A stretch of 14,072 nucleotides of DNA, from the NCBI GenBank assembly GCA_946478635.1, contig CAMLCX010000075.1, positions 1 through 14,072 of the forward strand, given 5' to 3'. Positions 6,897 through 14,072 of this stretch are shown here, piece after piece; the first letter of the stretch is position 1; each line of letters begins with the position of its first letter. Under the pieces are notes generated by a model, which saw only the letters and a list, made by a program, of their open reading frames with translations, was not told where the DNA came from and made no database searches. This DNA comes from an uncultured Pseudomonadota bacterium (lineage in GTDB: Bacteria; Desulfobacterota_B; Binatia; UBA9968). The position numbers and the translations under genes were made by a program.

Positions 6897-7637
6897 TCAC
6901 GTCATAATTCTCCCGCCGTTTACATGGATTGTCTGCCCCGTCACGTGCTTCGCCGCTTCGCTGGCTAAATACGCGACGGCTTCGGCAACGTCTTCCGCTC
7001 CGCCGGCATGGCCCAAGGGGATTCTCTTTGCGGCGGCTTCCCATTCAGCATCCGTGTAGTTGGCTCTGACGCGCGGTGTGGCGATACGTCCGGGGGCGAC
7101 GGCGTTGACGCGAACGCCGGACGAGGCGAGCTCCAGCGCAAGAGACCGGGTGAGACCCAGAATGCCGGCTTTAGCGGCCGCGTACGCGGAGCGCCCGGCG
7201 TCGCCGCTGAAAGCGATATCCGAAGAAATGTTTACGATGGCGCCGGATTTTTGCTGCTTCATGACCGGCGTTACAGCGCGGCAGCAGAGAAACGTCGAAG
7301 TCAGATTAGCGTCGATGACGACTTGCCAATGTGCGAGGGGAAAATCCTCAAGCGGATGCCTGTGCATGCTCCCGCCGGCGACGTTGACCAGCACGTCGAT
7401 GCGGCCGTGTTCGGCCTTGATCTTTTCGAAAGCGGACCGCACGTCGGCTTCCTGTGTCACATCGACGCGCGCAAACAACAATTCCGTGCCGCGCTTTTGG
7501 AATTCGGCAACGACCTGCCCGCCCGCGTCGCCGTTGACGTCCAGAATTACAACGGTTTGACTATCCTTGGCTAATCGGCCGGCGACGGCTCGGCCAATTC
7601 CGCCGGCCCCGCCCGTTATGACTGCGACTTTGCTCAT
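6897..7637 (-). CDS. Short-chain dehydrogenase/reductase (SDR), classical type
   Basis: The 246-residue product has the classical SDR layout: TGGAGGIG (8-15) for the cofactor, VDV at 58-60, NVAGG at 85-89, Asn111, Ser139 in NISSD, and the catalytic Tyr152-x3-Lys156 in YAAAK. APGRIATP (181-188) follows, and VTGQTIHVNGG lies near the C-terminus. The acidic residue after the second strand (ILDVNG, D33) suggests NAD(H) preference. The family oxidises or reduces hydroxyl or keto groups, and many members of this length are 3-oxoacyl-ACP reductase-like, but the substrate cannot be inferred. The frame stays open 18 codons upstream. The start at 7637 is chosen because MSKVAVITGG is the normal N-terminus and has GGAGGAG six bases upstream. 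No partner gene is visible. Confidence 0.9.
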   Translation of the reverse strand: MSKVAVITGGAGGIGRAVAGRLAKDSQTVVILDVNGDAGGQVVAEFQKRGTELLFARVDVTQEADVRSAFEKIKAEHGRIDVLVNVAGGSMHRHPLEDFPLAHWQVVIDANLTSTFLCCRAVTPVMKQQKSGAIVNISSDIAFSGDAGRSAYAAAKAGILGLTRSLALELASSGVRVNAVAPGRIATPRVRANYTDAEWEAAAKRIPLGHAGGAEDVAEAVAYLASEAAKHVTGQTIHVNGGRIMT

Positions 7638-7643
7638 CGGCTT

Positions 7644-7650
7644 CTCCTCC
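7644..7650 (-). promoter_or_regulatory. Shine-Dalgarno fixing the SDR start
   Basis: On the minus strand GGAGGAG lies six bases before the ATG at 7637. It supports this start over the longer in-frame option beginning at 7691, which has no comparable site. Confidence 0.75.
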
Positions 7651-7706
7651 GAGTCTAAGCCCTCAGTATGCGAGTTTCGCCGATGCGTCAAACGATTTCT
7701 GCCGGC

Positions 7707-7835
7707 TTATTCGCCGTAAAGTTGCGGATCGAGCTGCAACCCTTCCGAGACCAATATGAAATATTCGCGCTGGTGCCTTCGTTCCTCCAGGGCCACACCT
7801 CGATCAACAAGGTGTCTGTAGGTTTCCGCGTAAAT
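7707..7835 (-). pseudogene. C-terminal remnant of an unidentified protein gene (42 codons)
   Basis: On the minus strand the frame is open from just after a TAG at 7836-7838 to the TAA at 7707-7709. It encodes 42 residues beginning IYAETYRHLVDRGVALEE, continuing with RRHQREYFILVSEG and ending LQLDPQLYGE. The composition and amphipathic helical pattern look like a real protein C-terminus rather than random reading. No ATG, GTG or TTG with a ribosome site is available at its upstream end. It lies 70 bases upstream of the SDR start on the same strand, so it was probably once the gene before the SDR and was cut by a deletion or rearrangement. I do not recognise the family. A chance open frame in GC-rich DNA is the alternative. 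Confidence 0.4.
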
Positions 7836-7851
7836 CTAGGTTAGCTGCTCG

Positions 7852-7904
7852 GAGTCTTGCGATCTCGCTTGCTCGCGTTAAAACACGAGACCCTAATCAG
7901 ACTC
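7852..7904. repeat. Nested inverted repeats in the SDR-acs intergenic region
   Basis: GAGTCT (7852-7857) is repeated inverted as AGACTC (7899-7904). Inside it TCTCG (7863-7867) pairs with CGAGA (7886-7890). The structure could fold on either strand as an interrupted hairpin with an AT-containing top. No T-run follows, so it is not a standard terminator. It may be a small dispersed palindromic element or a scar next to the gene remnant. The remainder of the 368-base gap holds only the remnant and the acs promoter. Confidence 0.35.
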
Positions 7905-7927
7905 GCGACGCCTTTCCGCCTTGGCTC

Positions 7928-7956
7928 TTGCCAACTCATTGATGCTCAAATAGAAT
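7928..7956 (+). promoter_or_regulatory. Sigma-70-like promoter of acs
   Basis: TTGCCA (7928-7933) and TAGAAT (7951-7956) each match five of six consensus bases and are separated by exactly 17 bases. A start point near 7963 would give a leader of about 43 bases to the acs ATG. Confidence 0.6.
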
Positions 7957-7989
7957 CCGGGACGTTTTTGGCAGCCGCGGTAAATTTTT

Positions 7990-7997
7990 AAAGGAGG
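7990..7997 (+). promoter_or_regulatory. Strong Shine-Dalgarno for acs
   Basis: AAAGGAGG lies eight bases before the ATG at 8006, a near-ideal ribosome site that fixes the acs start. Confidence 0.8.
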
Positions 7998-8005
7998 CGT
8001 GCACC

Positions 8006-9952
8006 ATGGCCGATAAAGCCATCGAAGTTTTGTTGGATGAGAAGAGAAATTTTCCGCCCCCGAAGGAATTCAAAAAACACGCCAATGTGAAGAGCGCGGG
8101 CGTTTTCAATGCGGCGCGCAAAAATCCACAAGCCTTCTGGGCCAAGGCCGCCAAAGAGCTTCACTGGTTCAAGCCGTGGAAGAAAGTTCTCGAGTGGAAC
8201 TCGCCCTGGGCGAAGTGGTTCGTGGGCGGCAAGCTCAATGCTTCTTACAACTGTCTCGATCGCCACGTCAACTCCGACCGCAAGAATAAGGCGGCGATCA
8301 TCTGGGAAGGCGAGCCCGGCGACGAGCGCGTGCTGACCTATCGCGATGTTTGGCGGGAAGTCAACAAATTCGCCAACGTTTTAAAAAAACTTGGCGTCAA
8401 GAAAGGCGATCGGGTCTGTCTCTACATGGGCATGATTCCCGAGTTGGTGATCGCCATGCACGCCTGCAACCGCATCGGCGCGCCGCACAGCGTGGTGTTC
8501 GGCGGGTTTAGCGCCGAGTCGCTGCGCGACCGCATCACCGACGCTCGGGCCAAAGTGCTCGTCACCGCGGACGGCGGCTACCGGCGCGGCGCGGTGGTGC
8601 CGCTTAAAAAAAATGTCGACGAGGCGCTAGTCGACGCGCCTTCGATCGAGCATGTCGTTGTCGTGAAAAGGGTCGGCGCCGAAGCAGGCGCGCAGATGAA
8701 AGAGGGACGTGATCAGTGGTGGGAAGAGGTCATGGCCGATGCTCCGTTATGGTGCGAGCCGGAGCCGATGGACAGCGAAGACATGCTCTACATTCTCTAC
8801 ACGAGCGGCACCACGGGCAAACCCAAAGGCATCGTACATACCACTGGCGGTTATCTCACGGGCGTTACTCTGGCCAACAAATGGATTTTCGACATGAAGG
8901 AGGACGACGTCTTCTGGTGCGCCGCCGACATCGGTTGGGTGACCGGGCACACGCACATCGTCTACGGCCCCATGGCCAACGGCGTGACGCAGGTGATGTA
9001 TGAGGGCACGCCGGACTGGCCTGATAAGGACCGCCTGTGGCGCATCGTGGAAAAATATGGAGTGACGATTTTTCACACGGCGCCGACAGCGATAAGGACT
9101 TTCATGCGCTGGGGCACGGAGTTTCCCGCCAAGCACAATCTGAAAAGCCTGCGTCTTCTCGGCACGGTCGGCGAGCCGATCAATCCCGAGGCTTGGGTGT
9201 GGTACCACAAAACTATCGGTGGTGGCCGTTGCCCCGTAATGGACACGTGGTGGCAAACCGAGACCGGTCATCCGCTGATTTCTCCGCTTCCCGGTATTAC
9301 GAAACTGAAACCGGGCTCGGCCACGATGCCATTGCCGGGCATCGAAGCGGACGTTGTCGATGAGAGCGGCAAATCCGTTCCCAAAGGCGGGGGCGGTTAT
9401 CTGGTGCTGACCAAACCCTGGCCGGCAATGATGCGGACAATCTACGGCGATCCAGATCGTTTCGTGCAAACCTATTGGAGCCGTTTCCCGGGAAAATATT
9501 TCGCCGGCGACGGCTGCAAACGCGACAAAGACGGTTACTATTGGCTGCTCGGCCGCGTCGATGACGTGATGAATATAGCCGGACATCGCATCAGCACGAT
9601 GGAAGTCGAGAGCGCGCTTGTCGATCATCAAAAAGTGGCCGAATCGGCGGTCATCGGCAAGGAACATGAGATCAAGGGCCAGGCGATCTGCGCGTTCGTC
9701 TCGCTGAAGGCCGGCGTGGACGGCAACAATGCTTTGATCGACGAACTGAAAGCGCACGTGGCGAAAAAAATCGGCCCGATCGCCCGGCCCGACGAAATTC
9801 TCTTTGCGGCGGAGTTGCCGAAGACGCGCAGCGGGAAAATTATGCGGCGCTTGTTGCGCGACATCGCCGATGGGCGAGCGCTCGGGGATACGACGACACT
9901 GGCCGATCCCGCAGTGGTCTCTAGATTGAAAGAACAGTACGGGGAAGAGTGA
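8006..9952 (+). CDS. acs: Acetyl-CoA synthetase (AMP-forming)
   Basis: The 648-residue length is typical of Acs. The enzyme activates acetate with ATP to acetyl-AMP and then forms acetyl-CoA, feeding the TCA or glyoxylate routes in the cytoplasm. The adenylation motifs are all present: [11 protein letters not shown] (265-275, phosphate loop), [10 protein letters not shown] (308-317), GEPINPEAW (389-397), DTWWQTETG (413-421), [15 protein letters not shown] (516-530, hinge and A8) and [14 protein letters not shown] (605-618). The WWQTETG segment carries the bulky Trp that limits the acyl pocket to short acids. Lys611 in SGKIMRR is the catalytic lysine commonly acetylated by Pat-type enzymes, but no acetylase or deacetylase gene is seen here. 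A sigma-70-like promoter and a strong ribosome site precede it, and the binding-protein genes follow after 44 bases. Propionyl-CoA synthetase activity is possible but less likely given the motifs. Confidence 0.93.
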   Translation: MADKAIEVLLDEKRNFPPPKEFKKHANVKSAGVFNAARKNPQAFWAKAAKELHWFKPWKKVLEWNSPWAKWFVGGKLNASYNCLDRHVNSDRKNKAAIIWEGEPGDERVLTYRDVWREVNKFANVLKKLGVKKGDRVCLYMGMIPELVIAMHACNRIGAPHSVVFGGFSAESLRDRITDARAKVLVTADGGYRRGAVVPLKKNVDEALVDAPSIEHVVVVKRVGAEAGAQMKEGRDQWWEEVMADAPLWCEPEPMDSEDMLYILYTSGTTGKPKGIVHTTGGYLTGVTLANKWIFDMKEDDVFWCAADIGWVTGHTHIVYGPMANGVTQVMYEGTPDWPDKDRLWRIVEKYGVTIFHTAPTAIRTFMRWGTEFPAKHNLKSLRLLGTVGEPINPEAWVWYHKTIGGGRCPVMDTWWQTETGHPLISPLPGITKLKPGSATMPLPGIEADVVDESGKSVPKGGGGYLVLTKPWPAMMRTIYGDPDRFVQTYWSRFPGKYFAGDGCKRDKDGYYWLLGRVDDVMNIAGHRISTMEVESALVDHQKVAESAVIGKEHEIKGQAICAFVSLKAGVDGNNALIDELKAHVAKKIGPIARPDEILFAAELPKTRSGKIMRRLLRDIADGRALGDTTTLADPAVVSRLKEQYGEE

Positions 9953-9996
9953 GGCGCGAGGCAACAGTTGCGAGTAGGAGAAGGAAGGAAGTAGGC

Positions 9997-10989
9997 GTGA
10001 TTCGTTTGAGATTTTTACTGATCATCATTGTTTTACTTTTGCCGCAGATGGGCTCGGCGCAGACGCGCGAGAAAATTCGCGTTGCGCTGGGATCGATATC
10101 GGTCAACACCAGCGTCATTCCAGTTGGCCATCAATACGGGCTCTATGCCAAGTACGGCGTCGATCTCGAACCGATCTACATGGGCGGCGGGATGAATTCG
10201 CTGGCGGCGGTGACGTCCAATTCCGTTCAGTTTCTTTCAGCCGGCTCGACGGCCACGATCAGCGCGCGCCTGGGTGGGATGGATATTACGATGCTTAGCG
10301 TCCAATCGAGCAAGCTCGAGTACAGCATCATGGCGTCTCCCGATATCAAAACTCCGCAAGACTTGAAGGGAAAAATTGTCACCGGGACGCGGCCCGGCGC
10401 GTCGGCCGACAGCGCCTTGCGCTTAATTCTGCGCAAATGGGGATTGGAACCGGGCAAGGATGTTATCTTCATTTCCGTCGGAGAGAGCCAGCAGGGGCGC
10501 CTGAACGCGCTTCAGCGCGGCTCGGTGGCGGCGACCGCTCTGACACCGCCCTTTAGCGGGATCGCTAGGCAGCTCGGTTTCCGGGAGTTGATCGACATGC
10601 GTAAGACCGATATCGAGTATGCCGGCTCAGCCATCGCCGGGATGGCGGGTTACATCAAGGGTCACCCGCTGTTGGTCGAGAATTTCCTCAAAGGCTATAT
10701 CGAGTCGCTTTATTTCTTTCGCACCCAAAAGGAAAAAACGATCGCTGGTATCATGAAGTTCATGAAGATGAACGATCGGGCGCGGGCCGAAGAGGGATAT
10801 GATTATTACGTCGAGCTTATGCCGCTGATGCCCTATGCCAGCGTCGCCGGCGTGAAGGCAGTCTTGCAGTTTTTGGCTGCCGGCCAACCGAAAGCCGCGA
10901 CGGCGAACCCCGAGGATTTTTACGACCATAGTTTTCTAAAGAGGATCGAGGAAAGCGGCTTTACCAAGCCATTCGCGATCCGACGATGA
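9997..10989 (+). CDS. NMT1/THI5-like periplasmic substrate-binding protein (first of four)
   Basis: The GTG at 9997 is taken as the start because a normal signal peptide begins there (VIRLRFLLIIIVLLLPQMGS, then AQ) and purine-rich AAGGAAGG lies upstream. The frame also has a GTG at 9949 overlapping the acs stop, but that would put a charged, non-signal extension ahead. The mature protein of about 309 residues has the NitT/TauT-type layout: GLYAKYGVDLEP (N-lobe), Q-FLSAGSTA, an ILRKWGLEPGKDV segment, and the PQDLKGK motif before the second lobe. Such proteins bind small anions or amines, sulfonates or pyrimidine-like compounds for ABC uptake. It is clearly more distant from the three following copies than they are from each other. 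The ligand is unknown and no permease gene is present. Confidence 0.83.
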   Translation: MIRLRFLLIIIVLLLPQMGSAQTREKIRVALGSISVNTSVIPVGHQYGLYAKYGVDLEPIYMGGGMNSLAAVTSNSVQFLSAGSTATISARLGGMDITMLSVQSSKLEYSIMASPDIKTPQDLKGKIVTGTRPGASADSALRLILRKWGLEPGKDVIFISVGESQQGRLNALQRGSVAATALTPPFSGIARQLGFRELIDMRKTDIEYAGSAIAGMAGYIKGHPLLVENFLKGYIESLYFFRTQKEKTIAGIMKFMKMNDRARAEEGYDYYVELMPLMPYASVAGVKAVLQFLAAGQPKAATANPEDFYDHSFLKRIEESGFTKPFAIRR

Positions 10990-11042
10990 AATTAGTGGAG
11001 CGTTATTAGGCCACAAGCAGGGCAAGAATCGGAGCATCCAAA

Positions 11043-12053
11043 ATGGAGAAATCATTTGCACTCAGGATATTTTTGATTGCGCTTTTAGCCAGTGTCATCG
11101 GTTCGGTTTCGTCCGTTCACGCGCAGGACAAGCCGTTGAAAAAGATCAGCTGGGGCGTGACGTCATTGTCTGCGTCCAATTGGATTCCGTGGATTACCAA
11201 AGACTCAAAGATTTACGAGAAGTACGGACTTGATGTCCAGTTAATCTTGGTCAAAGGTTCGGGCCAGACGTCGACAGCAATCCTCGGCGGCAGCCTCTTC
11301 GCCGCGCCGGTGGCGCTGCCGACCGTGATGCTTGCGGACCTCGGCGGCGCGGATCTTATCAACATCGCTCATACCGTGCCGGGTGTTCAGAGCACATTGC
11401 TGGTCAAGCAGGAAATCAAGAAACCGGAAGATCTGAAAGGTAAAAAAATCGCGACCTCGAGCTTAGGCTCATTGGGAGATTTTCTATTTAAATATATCAT
11501 TCGCAAGCACGGCATGGATCCCAATCGCGATGTTCTTTGGATCTCCATCGGCACGCCGCAGGAGCGGCTCCAGGCACTCGCTTCGGGAGTCGTGGACGCC
11601 GCGGATGTTTCTTATCCGGTTGATGCTCAGGGAGAGCGAATGGGGTTTCGAGTGTTATTCGACGCGCGAAAAGAGGTGGTTTATCCGTCAATGTCCGTGG
11701 TCACGCGGCGGAAAAATATTCAGGATGACCGCGATACGGTGATGCGCATGCTTCGGGCTCACGTCGAAGGCATCGCCTATTTCAAGACCCACAAAGATTT
11801 CAGCATGAAAGTATTGAGCAAATACCTAAGGATGAACGATCGCGAACTTCTGGAAGGCTCTTACGAAATCTTCAAGGATTTTTTTATCTCTGTTCCCTAT
11901 CCAATTATGAAGGGCCTAGAAGCGACCTATGACTACGTCGCGACCACGAAGCCGGAGGTCCGTAATCACCGGCCTGAAGAATTCATGGACCCGAGCTTCA
12001 TTGCCGAGCTCGACAAGAGCGGTTTCATTAAGAAGCTGTACGGGCAGAAATGA
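11043..12053 (+). CDS. NMT1/THI5-like periplasmic substrate-binding protein (second of four)
   Basis: This 336-residue protein has a signal peptide (MEKSFALRIFLIALLASVIG, SVSSVHA) with likely cleavage before QDKPL. The mature part opens KKISWGVTSLSASNWIPW and carries KIYEKYGLDVQ, VKGSGQTS, PEDLKGKKIATSS, GSLGDFLF and DARKEVVYPSMSVVTRRK, the pattern of NitT/TauT-class binding proteins. Exported to the periplasm, it should capture a small solute and present it to an ABC permease that is not in the window. It is a close duplicate of the next two genes. A GGAG site lies seven bases before the ATG. A 53-base gap separates it from the preceding binding-protein gene, so an operon is likely. Confidence 0.85.
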   Translation: MEKSFALRIFLIALLASVIGSVSSVHAQDKPLKKISWGVTSLSASNWIPWITKDSKIYEKYGLDVQLILVKGSGQTSTAILGGSLFAAPVALPTVMLADLGGADLINIAHTVPGVQSTLLVKQEIKKPEDLKGKKIATSSLGSLGDFLFKYIIRKHGMDPNRDVLWISIGTPQERLQALASGVVDAADVSYPVDAQGERMGFRVLFDARKEVVYPSMSVVTRRKNIQDDRDTVMRMLRAHVEGIAYFKTHKDFSMKVLSKYLRMNDRELLEGSYEIFKDFFISVPYPIMKGLEATYDYVATTKPEVRNHRPEEFMDPSFIAELDKSGFIKKLYGQK

Positions 12054-12095
12054 TGGAAAGGCAATAGGCAATAGAAAGGCTGCTGGAGAAGGTTC

Positions 12096-13106
12096 GTGCC
12101 GAGATCGCTCTCATGTGATTTGGCCGTCGCGCTCTTATTATTCTTTGTCGCTGCCGGTTTCTCGCACGGTTCCGCGCAAGATAAACCGCTTAGGAAAATC
12201 AACTGGGGTGTTACCTCGCTGTCGGCGGGGAATTGGATTCCTTGGATCGCCAAAGAAGCGAAGATTTACGAGAAGCATGGTCTCGATGTCCAACTCGTCT
12301 TGCTGCGCGGGTCCGGCCAGACTTCGGCCGCGCTGCTTGGCGGCAGCATCTTCGCCTCGCCGGTGGTGCTGCCGACGCTCATGCTCGCAGATCTTAGCGG
12401 CGCTGACTTAGTCAATGTCGCCCACACGGTCGCCGCCGTGAACAGCAAGCTCGTCGTCAGGCCTGAGATCAAACGAGTTGAAGATATGCGCGGCAAGCGC
12501 ATCGCCAACTCGAGCTTGGGCTCCTTGGGCGATTTTCTTTTCAAGCACATCCTGCGCAAGTACGGGCTCGACCCAATTCGAGAAATAACCTGGCTCGCCA
12601 TCGGCACGCCGCCGGAGCGCTTGCAGGCGTTATTCTCCGGTGCGGTCGACGCCATCGAAGCCTCGTATCCCATTGACGTGCAGGCCGAACGAAAAGGATT
12701 TCGTGTGCTGATCGATGCGCGCAAGGAAGTTGTCTACCCATCGATGTCCGTGGTGACGCGGCGCAAAAGCATCGTCGAGGACCGCGACGCCGTGATGCGC
12801 ATGGTCAGGGCGCACGTCGAGGGGATTGCTTACTTCAAGCAGAACAAAGAGTTCAGCCTGCGTGTATTGAGCAAGCAATTGAAAATCGCCGACCGGGAGA
12901 TGTTGGAGAATTCCTACGAGACTTACACGCAGGATTTTATCTCCGTGCCTTACCCGATCACGAAAGGCCTGGAGGCCACCTACGACTTCGTCGCTCAGTC
13001 GCGCCCGGAGATTCGCAGCCGCAAGCCGGAAGAGTTTGTCGACGCGAGCCTCATCGCCGAGCTGGACAAGAGTGGGTTTATTAAGAAGCTGTATGAGGGG
13101 AAGTGA
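12096..13106 (+). CDS. NMT1/THI5-like periplasmic substrate-binding protein (third of four)
   Basis: A GTG start at 12096 with GGAGAAGG just upstream gives a 336-residue product, the same length as the preceding copy. The signal peptide (MPRSLSCDLAVALLLFFVAA, GFSHGSA) would be cut before QDKPL. The mature protein matches the second copy along its whole length, including NWGVTSLSAGNWIPWIAK, RGSGQTSAALLGGS, GSLGDFLF, DARKEVVYPSMSVVTRRK, GLEATYDFVA and the C-terminal LDKSGFIKKLY. Differences cluster in the stretch after the TSSLGSL-equivalent lobe and around residues that may line the binding cleft (such as AAVNSKLVVRPEI against GVQSTLLVKQEI), so ligand preference may differ. The gap to the previous copy is 42 bases. 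Confidence 0.85.
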   Translation: MPRSLSCDLAVALLLFFVAAGFSHGSAQDKPLRKINWGVTSLSAGNWIPWIAKEAKIYEKHGLDVQLVLLRGSGQTSAALLGGSIFASPVVLPTLMLADLSGADLVNVAHTVAAVNSKLVVRPEIKRVEDMRGKRIANSSLGSLGDFLFKHILRKYGLDPIREITWLAIGTPPERLQALFSGAVDAIEASYPIDVQAERKGFRVLIDARKEVVYPSMSVVTRRKSIVEDRDAVMRMVRAHVEGIAYFKQNKEFSLRVLSKQLKIADREMLENSYETYTQDFISVPYPITKGLEATYDFVAQSRPEIRSRKPEEFVDASLIAELDKSGFIKKLYEGK

Positions 13107-14072
13107 AAAATTCAAAATTAAAAGTTAAAAAACTTTTCCTAGCGGCTTTTGCATGGATTGTGATTCTATCTCCGCAGAGCCGCGCTCAGGACAGGCCGCT
13201 CAAGAAAGTTAGCTGGGGGATGACTGCGTTGTCGGCGGCCATGTGGATTCCGTGGATCGCCAAGGACGCGAAGATCTACGAGAAAAACGGGCTCGATGTC
13301 GAAATCGTTTTGCTGCGCGGATCGGGCCAGAGTTCGCAGGCCCTGTTGGGCGGCAGCCTGTTCGCCGCGCCGGTGGCGCTGCCGCAAGTCATGTTGGCGA
13401 ATCTGAACGGCGCGGACCTGGTCAATGTTGCCCACACCATCGCTATGGCGAGCAGCAAATTGGTAGTCAAGCCAGAGATCAAAAGACCAGAGGACCTGCG
13501 CGGCAAGAAGATCGCTACTTCGAGCATCGGCTCACTCGGCGATTTTCTGTTTCGCTATGCGCTGCGCAAATACGGCGTCAATCCGGACCGCGAAATTACC
13601 TGGCTCTCCATCGGCACCAACGCTGAGCGGCTCCAGGCATTGTTCACGGGCGCCATCGACGGCGCCGACGTTGCGTATCCCGCCGACGTGCAGGCCGAGC
13701 GCAAGGGATACCGTGTGCTGATCGACGCCAGAAAGGAAATTACCTTTCCGACCACGTCTGTCGTCACCCGGCGCAAGACCATTCGCGAGGACCGCGACAC
13801 CGTGATGCGCTTCATGCGTTCCCACGTCGAAGGCATCGCGTTTCACAAACAGAACAAGGATTTCAGCTTGAAAGTCTTGACCAAGTACGTCAGAACCACT
13901 GACCCGGAGTTTCTCGAAGGCTCGTACAATATGTTCAAGCAGGATTTCATCGCAGCGCCGTATCCGATCACCAAGGGATTGGAACCCACCTACGACTACG
14001 TGGCGCAAACGCGGCCGGATATCCGCAATCACAAGCCCGAAGAATTCGTCGATCCCAGCTTCATTGCGGAGT
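13103..14072 (+). CDS. NMT1/THI5-like periplasmic substrate-binding protein (fourth, 3' partial)
   Basis: The frame runs from a GTG at 13103-13105, which overlaps the TGA stop (13104-13106) of the preceding gene, to the end of the window, giving 323 visible residues. From this start the product begins MKNSKLKVKKLFLAAFAWIV, then ILSPQSRA, followed by QDRPLKK. This is a good signal peptide with the same A-Q-D cleavage site as the other copies, which supports the GTG. The upstream AGGGG is close to the start, so translation is probably coupled to the previous gene. The mature part aligns through its length with the second and third copies (VSWGMTALSAAMWIPWIAK, RGSGQSSQALLGGS, SIGSLGDFLF, DARKEITFPTTSVVTRRK, KPEEFVDPSFIAE). 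About 10-15 residues are missing at the C-terminus. Confidence 0.85.
   Translation, partial: MKNSKLKVKKLFLAAFAWIVILSPQSRAQDRPLKKVSWGMTALSAAMWIPWIAKDAKIYEKNGLDVEIVLLRGSGQSSQALLGGSLFAAPVALPQVMLANLNGADLVNVAHTIAMASSKLVVKPEIKRPEDLRGKKIATSSIGSLGDFLFRYALRKYGVNPDREITWLSIGTNAERLQALFTGAIDGADVAYPADVQAERKGYRVLIDARKEITFPTTSVVTRRKTIREDRDTVMRFMRSHVEGIAFHKQNKDFSLKVLTKYVRTTDPEFLEGSYNMFKQDFIAAPYPITKGLEPTYDYVAQTRPDIRNHKPEEFVDPSFIAE

Larger units (their letters stand above)
11043..14072 (+). repeat. Tandem duplication of three substrate-binding-protein genes
   Basis: The second, third and fourth binding-protein genes are the same length so far as visible, keep the same motif order without large gaps, and differ mainly by substitutions. 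This fits repeated tandem gene duplication. The signal peptides are unrelated in sequence while the mature parts are alike, which suggests either fast drift of the export signal or a duplication boundary near the mature N-terminus (AQDKPLKK). Confidence 0.85.

Noticed and set aside
7638..7691. Longer N-terminus for the SDR starting at 7691
   Set aside because: The extension is polar and non-homologous, and the good ribosome site is placed for the ATG at 7637.
7841..7939. 32-codon minus-strand ORF starting MSWQEPRRKG
   Set aside because: Too short, no ribosome site, overlaps inverted repeats and the acs promoter; more likely translated repeat sequence.
8747..9964. Long open frame (405 codons) on the minus strand opposite acs
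   Set aside because: The plus strand encodes complete Acs motifs over the same bases; the minus-strand product is His/Arg rich without domain signals.
9949..9996. GTG at 9949 overlapping the acs stop as start of the first binding protein
   Set aside because: It would add 16 charged residues ahead of the signal peptide; the GTG at 9997 gives a normal export signal and has a purine-rich site upstream.
12058..12074. Tandem GGCAATA pair between the second and third binding-protein genes
   Set aside because: Two seven-base units only; not enough to suggest function.

Overview
The window looks like a stretch of chromosome from an uncultivated, moderately GC-rich Gram-negative bacterium. The multiheme c-type cytochrome, the bc-type cytochrome b with a KAPWY motif, and the tandem NMT1/THI5-like binding proteins without a permease together resemble deltaproteobacteria-like lineages (Binatota, Tectomicrobia, NC10, Rokubacteria). 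That placement is inferred from gene style; no rRNA or phylogenetic marker is present. No tRNA, rRNA, CRISPR array, insertion sequence or phage gene was seen.

Region 1 (1-4285, + strand) is an electron-transfer module. It holds the C-terminal half of a cytochrome b (cut by the window edge), a 55-residue membrane protein whose ATG directly follows the cytochrome b stop, an 897-residue membrane-anchored octaheme cytochrome c with a long coiled-coil stalk, and a secreted cupredoxin with an amicyanin-type copper loop joined to a carboxypeptidase-regulatory-like domain. A strong hairpin with T-runs on both sides ends the module. The likely picture is a quinol-oxidising bc-type complex that passes electrons through the octaheme protein to a soluble copper protein.

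Region 2 (4286-7835) is a mixed set of single genes. It has a class II aldolase/adducin-fold protein on the minus strand that lacks two expected metal-ligand histidines, a divergent 89-residue beta-rich protein of unknown function, an FAD/NADP reductase of the adrenodoxin-reductase/FprA type with a charged C-terminal tail, an SDR oxidoreductase on the minus strand, and a 42-codon minus-strand fragment that looks like the surviving C-terminus of a lost gene. Beside the fragment lies a small nested inverted repeat.

Region 3 (7928-14072, + strand) begins with a good sigma-70-like promoter and acetyl-CoA synthetase (acs). Four consecutive periplasmic substrate-binding proteins of the NMT1/THI5 (NitT/TauT) class follow. 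The last three are close tandem duplicates and the fourth runs off the window. The fourth starts with GTG overlapping the previous stop codon. No permease or ATPase lies in the window, so the array looks like an expansion of solute receptors separated from their transporter.
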